NCBI GenBank assembly: GCA_030998225.1
Contig: JAPYXD010000403.1
Location: 1,364,001 to 1,428,000, forward strand
Origin: Diplolepis rosae
Taxonomy: Eukaryota > Arthropoda > Insecta > Hymenoptera > Diplolepididae
DNA length: 64,000 nt
Reading direction: 5' to 3'
Shown: positions 22,348-33,405 of the stretch, piece after piece
Layout: each line of letters opens with the position of its first letter
Numbering within the stretch: the first letter of the stretch is position 1
Notes under the pieces: generated by a model
Told to the model about the DNA's origin: nothing
The model's input: only the letters and a program-made list of their open reading frames with translations
The model's database searches: none
Program-made: the position numbers and the translations under genes

Positions 22348-22838
22348 ATGAGTAATCGCGATTACAATTATTGCACGGGTTCAAACGAAAATATAAGTTC
22401 AGGAAAAAAAGTTTGTAAGCGTAGATCAAGAAATTTTCAAGAGGCTTGGTTCGACGAATCCCCATTGCGGAGAGAATGGGTAGTTAGATTAGAGGATATA
22501 TCTAAATTTCACTGTAAAATTTGCGATAAAACGCTGGAATGTGGTAGGTCACAGATTTTAAATCATAAAAGCACTAAAGATCATAAAAAAAGTAGAACTT
22601 TCGGACAAATTAACTAGCTACGGGATTTTATGTAATATCAATTCCTCTAATCTAGCTAGTCATTCTTCTAGAGTCGCTTTTCTTACGGGAAATGAGCAAA
22701 ACGCGATTTAGATGTAGAGGATGTTGGGGTTAATACTAAGCCTGCTGCTTTCAAAAAGAAGATTCAAGAGGCTGAAATTAAAATCACAACATTCTTTTTA
22801 GAACATAATCTGCCATTTGCAATAGCTCCCGAGTTGAT
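22348..22838 (+). pseudogene. hAT-type transposase, N-terminal zinc-finger fragment
   Basis: The first frame (22348-22617, 89 codons) has FQEAWFDESPLRREWVVRL and then CKICDKTLECGRSQILNHKS, followed by TKDHKKS, a C2H2/BED-like finger of the kind found at the start of many hAT transposases. After a stop and frameshifts, EIKITTFFLEHNLPFAIAPE (about 22775-22835) matches the helix that follows the finger in the same family. The catalytic domain is absent. The coding sequence is cut at 22839 by a different sequence beginning CACTGAGAAAAAT. Confidence 0.65.
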
Positions 22839-23344
22839 ACACTGAGAAAAATATATCGGAATTTTTCCTGTTTTTTATAGGAATTTTACCTCAGGGGGTA
22901 GACAATAGGAAAATTTGCTTTTTGAAATTAAGTATATACTATTGCGAAAGTGAAATAAGAGGATAAAAAATGAAAGTATTTACTTTTTTTTATAGGAAAG
23001 TTGTTATTCAAATTTTGACAGGAATAGTACCTTACTTAAAGAAAATATGTACAGTAACTGAATCTAAAAAAGTCCGATAAATTATGGGACTTTCTATGGT
23101 CCGTCAGATTTCCGATAAATCATCGGAATAAAAACCTCGAGTTCAAGGCAGATTTTACTAGTTTTTTTTTCGGACTGATGGCATCAACTATACACGACTC
23201 CGTGCATTAGTGTGCGGCGTGCTCACGTGAGCAGTGTACTTGTGTGCGTGTGTATACAGACGTGCGTCATGCTCGAATGTAATAATGTATTTTTGGCACA
23301 CACAGTGACTAAGCGTACATGTATACGTGTACCTATTTGAGGAA

Positions 23345-23945
23345 GTGGACTTGAAAAAATATTTATAAGTTTTTGCATTTTTTTATAAAACTCTACTTTA
23401 TATGAAAACACAAAACTCCATAGAATTAATGACTTTTTATGAAGTCAACTTAAAATTTTTTTTATTGAGTCCGGTCTTTTTATGAAATGCGTTTTTTTTA
23501 TAAAAAAACGAATCCTTATAAAATTACTGAATTTTCATAAAGTTAACTATACAAAAATTTTATAAAGTTTAGTCTTTTAATAAAAAAAAGTTCTTTATAA
23601 AAATAGAAAACTTTATAAAACTTTCATAAGGTTTACTATATACAAAATTGGTACATTTATTCAGTTTTCATAAAATTGCATTATTAATACTCATAATGTA
23701 TACATTTTTTTATAATGTTCACTTTATAAAAAAACTATATGAAAATTTTACAAAGTTGAGAATTTTTATAAAGAATCGTACCTTTATAAGAAGATAAAAC
23801 TTTATAAAAGTCAGTGATTTTATAAAGTTTTGTATTTTTATTAAAAAACGCATTTCATGAAGACAATTTTTATAAAAATTTTCATAAAGTTGGCTTCATA
23901 AAAAGTCACTAATTTTATAACATTTTTATTTTTTTAAAATGGCTT
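23345..23945. repeat. AT-rich foldback block of TTTATAAA motifs
   Basis: About 600 bp made largely of TTTATAAAA-type words. The outer parts are mirror images: TGACTTTTTATGAAG... and ATGAAATGCGTTTTTT near 23428-23500 recur inverted at 23835-23925. It is probably a MITE-like hairpin lying inside the foldback element. Confidence 0.55.
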
Positions 23946-24144
23946 AATACAGTTTTTAATTACTAAGGACCATCTGTATATCGCTATGTAGAATCTACAT
24001 TTAGGAAAACAAATTTGTTTTCTTACGGTTGGGAAACGATTTCACCAACAACAGCAGGGTTTTTCAAAGTAAAACTCGTAAGAAAATGGGGTATCTCAGG
24101 CTGTGGGTCATGTAACTAATAATCGAAGTGCCTTTGAAATGGTT

Positions 24145-24300
24145 TCACAGGTCAGCGGTCTACGTTCTAGCCTACGGACTACGAGTGCGCGAGTTCGAGC
24201 CCAGCTTGGAGCAGAATTATTTTCAGATTTCTTCAGCTTTACTACATAAATGTTCAAATTTCCTAATATAATTACTAACATTGTTTCATAATTGTGCATG
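24145..24300 (+). repeat. SINE-like fragment with pol III B box
   Basis: GCGAGTTCGAGCCCAGCTTG fits a pol III B box and T-arm context, preceded by a tRNA-like CTAGCCTACGGACTACGAG. The A box is not clear and no full cloverleaf forms. Confidence 0.4.
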
Positions 24301-25414
24301 ATAATAAAAGTCTGAATAATTTCTCTTTTCACACTCGTTTTCAAAACGAATCAACATATATAGGCGATAAAAACGCGTACAAATTTAAAAAAAACCGAAC
24401 TGAGTGAAAAAAACGCAAGCTAAGAAATGGAAGGAAGAAAAACTTACCGCATGCATCCCAAAAGAATACAACACATAAATTAGAAATGGAAATATTATGA
24501 AATGAAGAAAATACTTGCAATCAATTTTTTCTTTCGCGCAAAAATGTTTTCTGCATTCAGAAAAGCATAAAGCAATATGTCGCTGAAAGCAGTCATATGA
24601 TTTTAGAAACAAATGAAGATAGATGAATTCAAAGTAACCACTTCAATATTCTAAAAAAGTTCTCGCTCATTTTCCGGTCTTAAAAAAAATAGCTTCCAAT
24701 AAATAAATTTTATGCAACCACTTTTAAATATTACAAAAATTATTTTATTTAATATTTCGAACACAAAAACTTGAATTTTTTATCGTAATTTTAGAAAAAG
24801 TTCCACTGATAAACTATTTTTCTTTATCACATATCAGAAGTAAATTTAATTGAACATAAAGCGAAGTACAATTGGAAAACAAATTTTTTTCGTTATATTT
24901 GTAATAAAATACAGTTTTCACTTTAACGCGAAGAATTGCGAAGAGGTGCATTCATGTTTCGAAACTATTTTCAAGGGTATGTGAAATTGTACCATACGAG
25001 CAGTTTAGTTTTCCCGAGTTTCTTTTTCACAATTTATAATTTTTCAAAAAAATACTTTTGGGCAGACCTCCGTGTCTATGTTCTTCAGGTCTGTGCATTT
25101 TACTTCTTTTAGAAAATTAAAAATTGTGAAAAAAACACTCTGACAAACTAAATCACTTTTATGGTGAGTATTACATGACCTTAAGTTTTAAATATTAAAC
25201 TTCAGCTTTACAATTAATTTCATGTCATTCTTCTATTAAATACGGAAATTAATATACTCTATCTCTTTGTCCATTAAATATATTTTAAAATAGAAATTAT
25301 GGTCCTTGGTTGTACCATTTCTTATTGTGAACATTGAAATCAAATATTCTTTTCACGGCGAACACAGTTTGTAGAAAAATTTAATAAATAATATGGGGAT
25401 AATATTGGATTTAA

Positions 25415-26128
25415 GGGGGTCTCCTCATCAGTCAGCTTCAAAAAATCGTTTTTTTGTTGTTGCTTCAATCGTTAGAATTATTATCTGAGAATATTCTTGT
25501 ACCGATCGGGTATAGCTGATTAGCATCTCATGCCTGTAAGTTTCCTTTAATTTGATTTTTTTCCTTCGAAAAACTTTAAAGCCCATTTTATGAAAATCAT
25601 GTTTTTTGAAATTCCGTGCACGATTACAAAAAAACTATAAAAGCTATATATACAAGTAAAACACTGTTTTTTAGATAATTTAATTGTGCACAGACTGAGT
25701 TAAAACAATGTATTAAAAAATCTCTTTTTACAATGTTATTAACGCACTTACTGCTAAAAAAAGGCCAAAAAATCGAGTACTTTATTAAAAAATGACCAAA
25801 ATATTCAAATTTCAACATTCAATCACCATAATAGACTATACTGTGCAGAAAAGCCTTCCGAATAAGGAAGTATCTTAACTTTTTGTTTCAGGTAAAAATT
25901 ACGGGCTGAATTTTTCGAGGAGTTTGAGTTGTCCGCAGCGAGCCGCTGCGCGAGATTCTTTATAAATCCGCCATTTTTATTTATTTTGACATTCAAAAAA
26001 CTTTTTATTGTTGAATAAATATATGTTCAAAGATACGCAAAAGATCATTTGTTTCTCTTGCTGTTTTCATGTTTAAAAAAAATCCTAAAAAACCGCCTTT
26101 TTTATGAGTCACTGATGAGGAGACCCCC
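25415..26128. mobile_element. MITE with TTAA target duplication (piggyBac-type)
   Basis: 714 bp with terminal inverted repeats GGGGGTCTCCTCATCAGT (18 bp perfect), flanked on both sides by TTAA (25411-25414 and 26129-26132). TTAA duplication is the hallmark of piggyBac transposition. There is no transposase, so it depended on an autonomous partner. The 64-codon frame at 25624-25818 is not coding-like. Confidence 0.85.
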
Positions 26129-26132
26129 TTAA

Positions 26133-26538
26133 ATAATTGTTAATAATAATAACAATAAATATTTTTTGAAATTTAGAATAATTAGAAATAAAAATCACTA
26201 ATGAACAGAATCAAAAATACATATAAGAGGGCTCCACTTAAGCGCCACCTTTGTGCGTGGCCATTTCGGTCCTGCCTCAACGAAGGAGGCGAGCAACAAA
26301 CCGTCCGAGAACCGTGATCGTCGATTAAAATTCAATTCAGATACGGTTGAACATTTTTAATCGTATCTCGGGTACCCATGAATATTTTTGAAGTTTTCTG
26401 GGCTTAAATTAAAGATAAGATTTTAGACTCTATGTCGTATCTCTTTTTTTCACCAAGATATCGTGGTTCAAAGTCAGCAGTGTTTTTTAATAGCGCTCAC
26501 AAGCACCATGCGCACATTTTCCGACGGTAGTGTATTTC
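26133..26538. other. non-coding, no assigned feature
   Basis: No ORF or repeat recognised. It includes a moderately GC-richer stretch at 26230-26330. Confidence 0.4.
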
Positions 26539-27577
26539 ACCGACGCTTGAGGTGCTTCAAACCGTAGTTAGGTAAAATGAGCATCGGGCGTATTATTTGA
26601 ACTGGCAATGGTATGGTTTTCTTAAATAAAAGAGAATCTTACCTCGAGCCTGCCATTAGTCATCCGATACATACATACATTAACAGCATACAAATACATT
26701 CACACCATTCAGTTGTAACTAATCATATTTTAAATCACAAATATACATGTAAACATATAACCTTACATATATAGACCTAATAACTACACTTATATATGGT
26801 ACGATACGCTTTCGTCAAATCACGCACACGCTCGCTTATAATCCTCTGACATAAAACTCGGGACTTTCTTATATAGTGACTGCAATTAATTAATTAATTA
26901 TTATAATTATGATTGTTGATATATGTGATATAATTATTAATTAATATTTAGTATACATTTTTATTATAACTACGTATGAAGTTTAATGAAACTAAAGTTT
27001 GAAATGTACATTAAACAATTGCATTATTATCAAAAAGCATCTTGTGTAAAAACATTTAAAAGAAGGTTTTTTTATTTTCTGTGTTGTATATTTTCAAAAT
27101 ATGGATTTTACAATTGCGATTTCCAAATTATTATTGTCCCTTATAAATTCATGTGCAATCTAAATCCTGTGTAGATTTTTCAAATTTTATGTAATACACT
27201 TATCAAGACTTTTGTTGTTTAAATTTTCATGAAATGAATTTAATATAAAAAGCTTTAATGAAAAAGAAAGAAGTAATTGTAAATTAATTAAGAACAAATT
27301 TTGTATCACAAATTTATTGAACTTCCAAAATTTATATAACTAGATTATGTGAAACGAACAGACAAAACACAATCAAACGCGACTGCAGTACGATGCATTC
27401 TTAAAATCACTAGTTTATAAGTGTAATCCACTATTTTGGATTTATAGAGTACTAAAATAAACTGTAATTGCATTTTGTATGTTTTTAATTGATTGTGATT
27501 ATTAAATATTGTAAATATAATAACTTGGAACATCAGTATGCTGAAAGTTCAACAGGTTTTTCAAATTAAAAATATTT

Positions 27578-27824
27578 TTTGTGTCCAAACGGGCGGAAAA
27601 AGTCGCATTGCATGCTTGTGCGTAGAGCGGCATGCAGTCAATTGTGCCTCGGCGTCAAAATCGGGCGAAATGTTCATACTGCCCACTTCAAGGGGCGAAG
27701 ATGTTCATACCACCCGCTTCAACGGGCGGAATGTTCATACCGCCCGAAACTTGACTGCCCACGGCTAACTATAAGCACTCGCACGCAACGCGACTTTTTC
27801 CAACAATTTGGACACAAAACGTCG
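27578..27824. repeat. CpG-rich palindromic insert with 30-bp internal repeats
   Basis: The outer arms are inverted: TTTTGTGTCCAAA plus GGAAAAAGTCGC on the left, and the mirror GCGACTTTTTCC plus GGACACAAAA on the right. Inside are three imperfect 30-bp units of the form GGGCG-AATGTTCATAC-CGCCC (27659-27755), each with its own small inverted ends. The GC content is far above the surroundings. Confidence 0.65.
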
Positions 27825-27950
27825 TGTGTACCTCGAGTGACATGGTGGCGATGTGATTCGTGTGAATACCGCCCTCGCTACGCTCGGGCGGGTACACTTC
27901 GCACTCGTCACAATCGCCACCATGCCGCCCTTGGTACACAATCTACTAAT
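27822..27950. repeat. second CpG-rich hairpin
   Basis: TGTGTACC, CATGGTGGCGAT and TACCGCCC on the left are mirrored by GGGCGGGTA, ATCGCCACCATG and GGTACACA on the right, with a loop near CTCGCTACGC. It lies directly next to the first palindrome, so both may belong to one insertion. Confidence 0.65.
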
Positions 27951-28485
27951 GTATCTCCAAGGCGCAGATTACTTTCATTCGTTCCTGCATGAATAGATAT
28001 AGCTAGTGGAATAAGTCTTGCGATTCACGGTTTACTCAACTCTCGATTGAAACGTAGAGTAGAATGAACGGAAAGCTCTACTATTTTTGTGATTTAATAA
28101 AAGATTGGTTTTTTATAATTATACTACGAGTAATAATATATATGTTTAAAAATTTTTAGTGCACGTTTTCATACTTTTTTCACACATCTGAATTTTACTC
28201 AACTTTGATTCATTTTTGAACATTGAGTATATCACAAATAATTACAATGATATTAATAACTTCTAACTTGTCTATATGTCCCAAATTTGATTGGAAGTTA
28301 AGTAAAATTACTTCAACTATTTTTTTCCGTGTATGCTCTATTTTCATTGAAAATATTATAAATATTTAATATTTAATTTAATGAAAATTTAAGAAAGTAC
28401 TCATGCAAAAAAAAGTTTAAAATATGAATAGACTGTTATTATAAATTACAAATTTTTTAGTTTTCATGCTTCTTTACGAAAATAT

Positions 28486-29248
28486 TGTTACGTCACAAGT
28501 ACGTAAATACTTATTTTGATCGAAGATTCCTCGTTTTAAGTTTGGATCGAATGATCCTCGCATAGGGATGAGGATAAGTCAATGAAAATACACAATGATT
28601 ATCAAATAATACAAATTAAATTTATTAAAATAATTATAAATTGAAAATAATAAATTATTGATACAATTGGTTTATAATTGGAGGCACAGGCTGATTGGTT
28701 GGAAAAAGATAGAAGATGAAGAGAGAGAGAGAGAGGGGGGGGGGGGGGGTCAGTACCTTTAATATTTCCCTTTATTTCTTTAAATGCTCCTCATAGGTAT
28801 GACTGCGATGCGATCTCCACAGGTGTGACTGCGAAGGAGTGAAATCCACAGGTGTGACAAGGACACAACAACTATTCACGCTTTTTGGCACTGAGTCTAA
28901 GATCTCTTCAAGGATAGCAAAGCGGACCACGGTAAATTTATGACTCTCGGGTCTTCACACTGTCAAACTACACGGTATAATTATCTCATGCTGAGAATCC
29001 TTTTTAGTTTTTTAGAAATTGCCGCACTTAAATTCTGCTCACAAGACTAGTTTTCCCTTGGCGGCGTCTCATTTTTATATTATATTTTTTGGTGACGTCA
29101 CGCATTGCGCAGTTTCCCGCAGCGTGTGACGTAGTTATACCTCTCTTTTCAATAGGTGTTTTTCTCTCTCTTTTAGTAATTTCCCCAGATTTTTCTTTAG
29201 ACCTAGCCCGTGCCTATAGTGCATTCAAATACGTCGCTGGACGTGACA
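28486..29248. repeat. solo LTR, family S, copy 2
   Basis: 763 bp from TGTTACGTCAC to GGACGTGACA with the 4-bp target duplication ATAT (28482-28485 and 29249-29252). It is related to 14772-15634 at both ends and in the GGATCGAA(T/G)GATCCTC block. It includes a (GA)n(G)n microsatellite at about 28716-28750. Confidence 0.85.
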
Positions 29249-29252
29249 ATAT

Positions 29253-29623
29253 CATTAAAATAAATGTTGACTAACTGAATAAATTTATAATAGATATAAT
29301 TAGTATTATTCTAAAGGGCCTAGGGGGGTATGTATGCAAAAGTTGCCCCTGCTCGTATCCGGTTGATATCAACACCATAGATGGGTATCCATGTGACATG
29401 AAATCCCTCCAAAGGAGAAACTCCAATATTCACTTTTGAGGGAGTTATGGAGGGGGTAAGTAAAATCGAAAAAGTAATTTTTCTCGAGAACGGCTTGAAC
29501 GATTTGGATGAAATTTATATATGTTATAGACACTATCAAGACCTTTTAGAGGAAAATTTTCAATTTTTTCCCGCGAAAAATAACGGTAAAAAAATGTTTT
29601 GAAATTTTCAAAAAAATTCATAA
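29253..29623. other. non-coding, no assigned feature
   Basis: No gene. It may include the outer left part of the DD41D element, but the terminal motif seen on the right (GTCCCGGGAC) is absent here. Confidence 0.4.
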
Positions 29624-30264
29624 AGTCATAGGTCAATTGTTACGTTCAAAGTCAATTAGAGGTTATTTAAAATATACAAAGTTTGCCAAGAGGTCAGTGC
29701 AATTCCTGAAGTATTTTTCAACGGGGAATTCAATGGTGACCTTCATTTTGACCTTGAAGTTGACATTCATGGCTTTTTGAAGGTCAAATTTGTTTTTGTT
29801 TTTAAATGGAAACCCCCTTTTTCACATCTGCAATCGATAGAGTGAAAAACACTACGTTCAAATACGTACCCAAGTCATAGGTCAATTGTAACGTTCAAGG
29901 TCAATTAGAGGTTATTTGAAATTAACAAAGTTTTCCAAGAGGTTAGTGTAATTCCTGAAGTAAATGTTAACGAGAAATTCATTGCTGATCTCTGTATTGA
30001 TCTTGGTTACAGCGTTTTGAATATTGTAAAATCATATGTATACGAAATTTTTCATGAAAAGTTCCAGGAGTCCTGGTGAGAGATCTGTTCCTCCCCAAAG
30101 AGTTATATCGAAAAGCCCTATACCGTTTTTCGATACCTAAGTCAATACCTAAGGCGATACCATAAGTCCTATACCGTTTTTCTATCTCCATACGAATATT
30201 ACGAATCGAAACTAAATTTACGTATTACGAGTACATACTTACTATCTTTCGCTAAAAGATTATT

Positions 30265-31350
30265 ATGGCGCAAGCTAAACTTTCGGAACGAGAGAAGGTA
30301 TCTGTATTAATGACGCATGGTTGGAGAGATCGATTTCAATCTTATGATCAAGTTCGTTTGCTTTTTAATCGCACTTTTCGTAATGGAGAAGGGTTAAATC
30401 CTGTCTCAAAATCAACAATTAAAAGAACTGTAAGGCGCTTTATGAATCATGGATCTATCAAGGACCTTCAGAGAACTGGTCGGCCAAAATCTGCAGGATC
30501 TGAGATGCAGATGGACATAGCCCAAGAATTTGTTAAAAGCCCACACCTTAGTTTACGTCAAGCTAGTGACGAGCGTGACGTAGCTCCTGAGACAGTGCGA
30601 AATATTTTAAATAGAATTAATTTCCATCCTTACAAAGTTCATCTGGTACAAGAGCTCAATGGAGACGATCCTGATTGTCGGGTTGAATTTTGTGAAATTA
30701 TGATGGACAGGATTGATAGATATCCTCTTTTCTTGTACAATACAGTCTTTTCAGATGAAGCTACTTTTACTTTAAAAAGTGAAGTTAACAGGCAAAATTG
30801 TAGATATTGGTCCGACACAAATCCTGATTGGATGTTGGAGAGTCACACACAATATCCACAAAAGATTAATGTTTGCGCCGGTATCTTGAATGAAACATTA
30901 AAAGGCCCTTTCTTCATCGATGGTAATCTCAATGCCTGTGCATATGAAGAGCTTCTCAGAAACTAAATTGTACCAAGAATAAGGAAGATTACAGGCGATA
31001 ATTTTCAAAATATTTGGTTCCAGCAGGACGGAGCAGCGGCTCATTACGGTAGGGAGGTTCGAGCATATTTGGATACTCAGTTACCTCATAGGTGGATTGG
31101 AAGAAGGGGTGAAATCGAGTGGCCTGCTAGATCTCCTGATCTGACGCCTCTCGACTATTTCCTTTGGGGTAATTTAAAGAGCAAAGTGTATTCAACGCAA
31201 ACCCAAAGCTTAGACAAATTGCAGAATCGGATTCTGCAAGAGGCTACTTTGATTGATAGGTTGATGTTTCGTAATGCTGTAACTCACTTTTACAATCGCA
31301 TAGCTTTTTGTCAAGAAACTCAAGGTTTTCAGTTCGAACATCTTCACTGA
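30265..31350 (+). pseudogene. DD41D mariner transposase, one premature stop
   Basis: DNA cut-and-paste transposase. The ATG is at 30265. Residues 1-110 form the DNA-binding region, with an AT-hook/GRPR-like TGRPKS (71-76) between two predicted helix-turn-helix units. The first catalytic D is in VFSDEATF (D164). TAA at 30964-30966 stops the frame after 233 codons, but the same frame continues without further damage to 31350. It carries the second D in WFQQDGAAAHY and the third in TPLDYFLWG, with 41 residues between them. Total length is about 361 codons. A single stop with intact catalytic residues makes this the least damaged DNA transposase in the window. Confidence 0.88.
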
Positions 31351-31352
31351 AG

Positions 31353-31478
31353 CGTGAGAGGCAAGGGGACTCACGGTAATCAAGCACCCCGAAACGTGAG
31401 ATGCAAGGGGACTCACGCTAATCAAGCACACCGAAACGTGAGAGGCAAGGGGACTCACGCTAATCAAGCAACGCAAAG
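31353..31478 (+). repeat. three 42-bp tandem repeats just after the transposase
   Basis: Units start at 31353, 31395 and 31437, each CGTGAGAGGCAAGGGGACTC followed by ACG and a 19-base tail. CGTGAG...CTCACG forms a hairpin in every unit. The first unit starts two bases past the transposase stop codon. Confidence 0.85.
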
Positions 31479-31950
31479 GGAACAGAATTTACTACATCCA
31501 CGTCGTTTTTCCTCGGTAATGCTAAACGTAAACGTAAACTGCTTGGAAAAAACTGAAAAAACCTTGAAGATCATCACCAAGATCAATACAGAGCTCACCA
31601 ATGAATTTCGCCTTGAAATTTACTTCAGGAATTACACTGACCTCTTTGAAAACTTTGTTAATTTCAAATAACCTTTAGCTGACCTGGAACGTTACAATTG
31701 ACCTATGACTTGGGTACGTACTTGAACGTAGTATTTTTCGCTCTATCGATTGCAGATGTAAAAATAGGGGGTTTCCATTTAAAAAAACAAAGTTGACCTT
31801 GAAAAAGCCATGAAGGTCAACTTCAAAGTCGAAATGAAGGTTACCATTGAATTCCCTGTTGAAATTTACTTCAGGAATGACCTTCACTTTTTTGAAAAAT
31901 ATTTTACCTGAGGAAATATCCAACCGTCCCGGGACTTTTTAGACACCTTG

Positions 31951-32370
31951 TATATTGAATGTATATCACACACTCGAAAACATCCTGTAAAATGTCCTGA
32001 AAGTAATCAACATATCATATTTCAAGACTTCAAACGTCAATGTTTTCAATCCTTTTCTGGGGTTGTCACATTTTGTAAAATAAAGTGACAGAAGACGACC
32101 CCAACCTCCAAATCTTGAAATCTTGGAATTAGCCATGCCGGCGAAAAAATACAAGTTGCAATCGTGCATTCTCGGCAATCCTCGACTTTCTACGAACCAA
32201 CCATTCCGAACCGAAGAGCTGAAGCGAAGCCGAGAGAAAATGAAGAAGCAATGGCAATCATCCAATTCTCGATTTGCGAGCGTGCAAACAAGCGATGGAG
32301 CGGGGTTACATCGACATACCTCGGTTATATGTCATTTGTGTTACAACACCGATCTGTGAAACAGCCATAA
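31951..32370. other. non-coding, no assigned feature
   Basis: No recognised gene or repeat. The small frames here lack coding character. Confidence 0.4.
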
Positions 32371-32511
32371 AATTATGTATCTTCATTTTTGAAGTTTTTA
32401 AATTCTCGAAGAGGGGGTTGATTTCATAATTACGGTTATTTTATAGAAATTCTTTAGTGGTGCTTATCATAGTCATAAAAATGTCGTAAAAGAGTTTATC
32501 TTCATTTTTCG
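32371..32511. repeat. short segment repeated beside both truncated mariners
   Basis: The sequence from ATTATGTATCTTCATTTTTG to the mariner break at 32512 is repeated at 39349-39489. It shows that the truncated mariner plus its left flank was duplicated as one block (offset 6978). Confidence 0.75.
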
Positions 32512-33405
32512 ATTTGGAGCCGTTTCTCACCGATTTCGTTCTTCAAACGCATCAATTGGGCAATCTAACGTTCGCTATTGATCGTCTTACCTTTTGCAAG
32601 GTAGTCGATGAACAAAACTCCATGAGCATCCCAAAATACTGACCTTACCGGCTCACATTTGCGTTTTTGTCCGCTTTGGACGCTTCTCACCGACTGCAGT
32701 GCATTCGGGTGACGACCCCTTTGACTCCGGAGTGTAGTGATGGATCCAGGTTTCGCCCATTGTCATATACCGACGCAAAAAATTCAGTTTATTCCGGCGA
32801 AAAAACTCCAAACAGCGCTCGGAATCAACGACAGGTTGTCGTTTTTGATCCACCGTGAGCAAACGTGGCACCCACTTTGGCAACAGCTTCCTCATAGACA
32901 AATGTTCATGCAAAATAGTGTACACACTGCCGTATGATATCTTTAAGGTGTCAGCTATCTCACGCAATTCTAATTTACGGTTTTCGAAAACGATTTGGTG
33001 GACTTTTTTTATGGTTTCCGGTGTAACTACCTCTTTTGGCCGGCCGGAGCGTTCAGCATCTTCAGTGTCTGTTCGACTACGTTTAAACTCAGCATACCAC
33101 CGCAAATGGTTGTTTTCGATGGAGCAGAGTCCCCGTAGCACTTTTCAAGCCATTGCTGAGCTTGCACTGTGTTTTTTTTCATCAAAAAGCAATGGTAAAT
33201 CAACACACAAAATTGTTTCGAATCCATTGTTTTGAGAATATCAAGACTAGCGTTACTTAAATCAGTGTAACTCGTGGACCAAACATCAAAATGTAATGAA
33301 ATTTTGACAGGTATCTTTTGGAGGTTGGTACTCATGAAACATCATACAGAACTTTTGTTGGCAACGCCATCTATGTGTCAGTCCCGGAACTTATTGATCC
33401 ACGTG
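32512..33405 (-). mobile_element. mariner (DD34D), 3'-truncated copy M1
   Basis: Minus-strand mariner whose 5' terminal repeat (ending CCACGTG at 33405 beside TA) is intact and whose 3' third is lost at 32512. The transposase remnant includes KQFCVLIYHCFLMKKNTVQA, a one-base frameshift before RWYAEFKRSRT, the hinge SGRPKEVVTPE, and TMGETWIHHYTPESK, in which the first catalytic aspartate (normally DETWI) is glycine. All four mariner copies in the window share these defects. It is inserted in Gypsy copy G-A. Confidence 0.88.

Larger units (their letters stand above)
20815..25395. mobile_element. foldback element with about 1-kb inverted arms and hAT remnant
   Basis: The left arm (20815-22330, interrupted by a tRNA-like insert at about 21010-21530) is the inverted copy of 24350-25395. 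Both arms contain the same frame (22052-22309 plus; 24385-24612 minus). The near identity of these arms points to a young element. The interior holds a hAT-type zinc-finger fragment, an AT-rich hairpin block and a SINE-like piece. Arms this long are unusual for hAT elements, so the hAT gene may be a passenger. Confidence 0.7.
26539..28331. mobile_element. TIR element E1, copy 2 (left-truncated)
   Basis: Matches E1 copy 1 from CCGACGCTTGAG (26539, equivalent to about 12570) through the right terminus TTCCGTG at 28331. The left terminal repeat is absent. It keeps an empty TA (26565-26566) where copy 1 carries the pogo-like element, and lacks the solo LTR. It contains extra sequence at about 27250-27955, including two CpG-rich palindromes. 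Confidence 0.75.
29624..31950 (+). mobile_element. DD41D (rosa-like) mariner with long inverted arms
   Basis: A near-complete transposase gene lies between inverted arms 29624-30005 and 31560-31930. The right end reads GTCCCGGGAC...AGACACCTTG beside TATA, a typical Tc1/mariner terminus. The matching left tip is missing or diverged. The left arm contains a direct repeat with period 249 (GTCATAGGTCAATTGT at 29625 and 29874) and many AGGTCA/TGACCT words. The spacing of the last two catalytic residues (41) places it in the DD41D group. Confidence 0.8.

Noticed and set aside
25820..26128. hammerhead motif at the MITE end (CTGATGAGGAGACC)
   Set aside because: The CTGATGAGG is part of the terminal inverted repeat. 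No GAA core or stem II partner follows.
27579..27992. 137-codon plus-strand frame
   Set aside because: It runs across two palindromes. Its arginine/cysteine-rich translation comes from CpG-rich hairpins and has no protein-like pattern.
31353..31478. CRISPR array
   Set aside because: Three adjacent tandem units without spacers, in a eukaryotic transposon. No CRISPR-like repeat-spacer pattern exists anywhere in the window.
32653..33335. two separate genes in the mariner region
   Set aside because: The 102- and 162-codon frames are two halves of one mariner transposase separated by a one-base frameshift.
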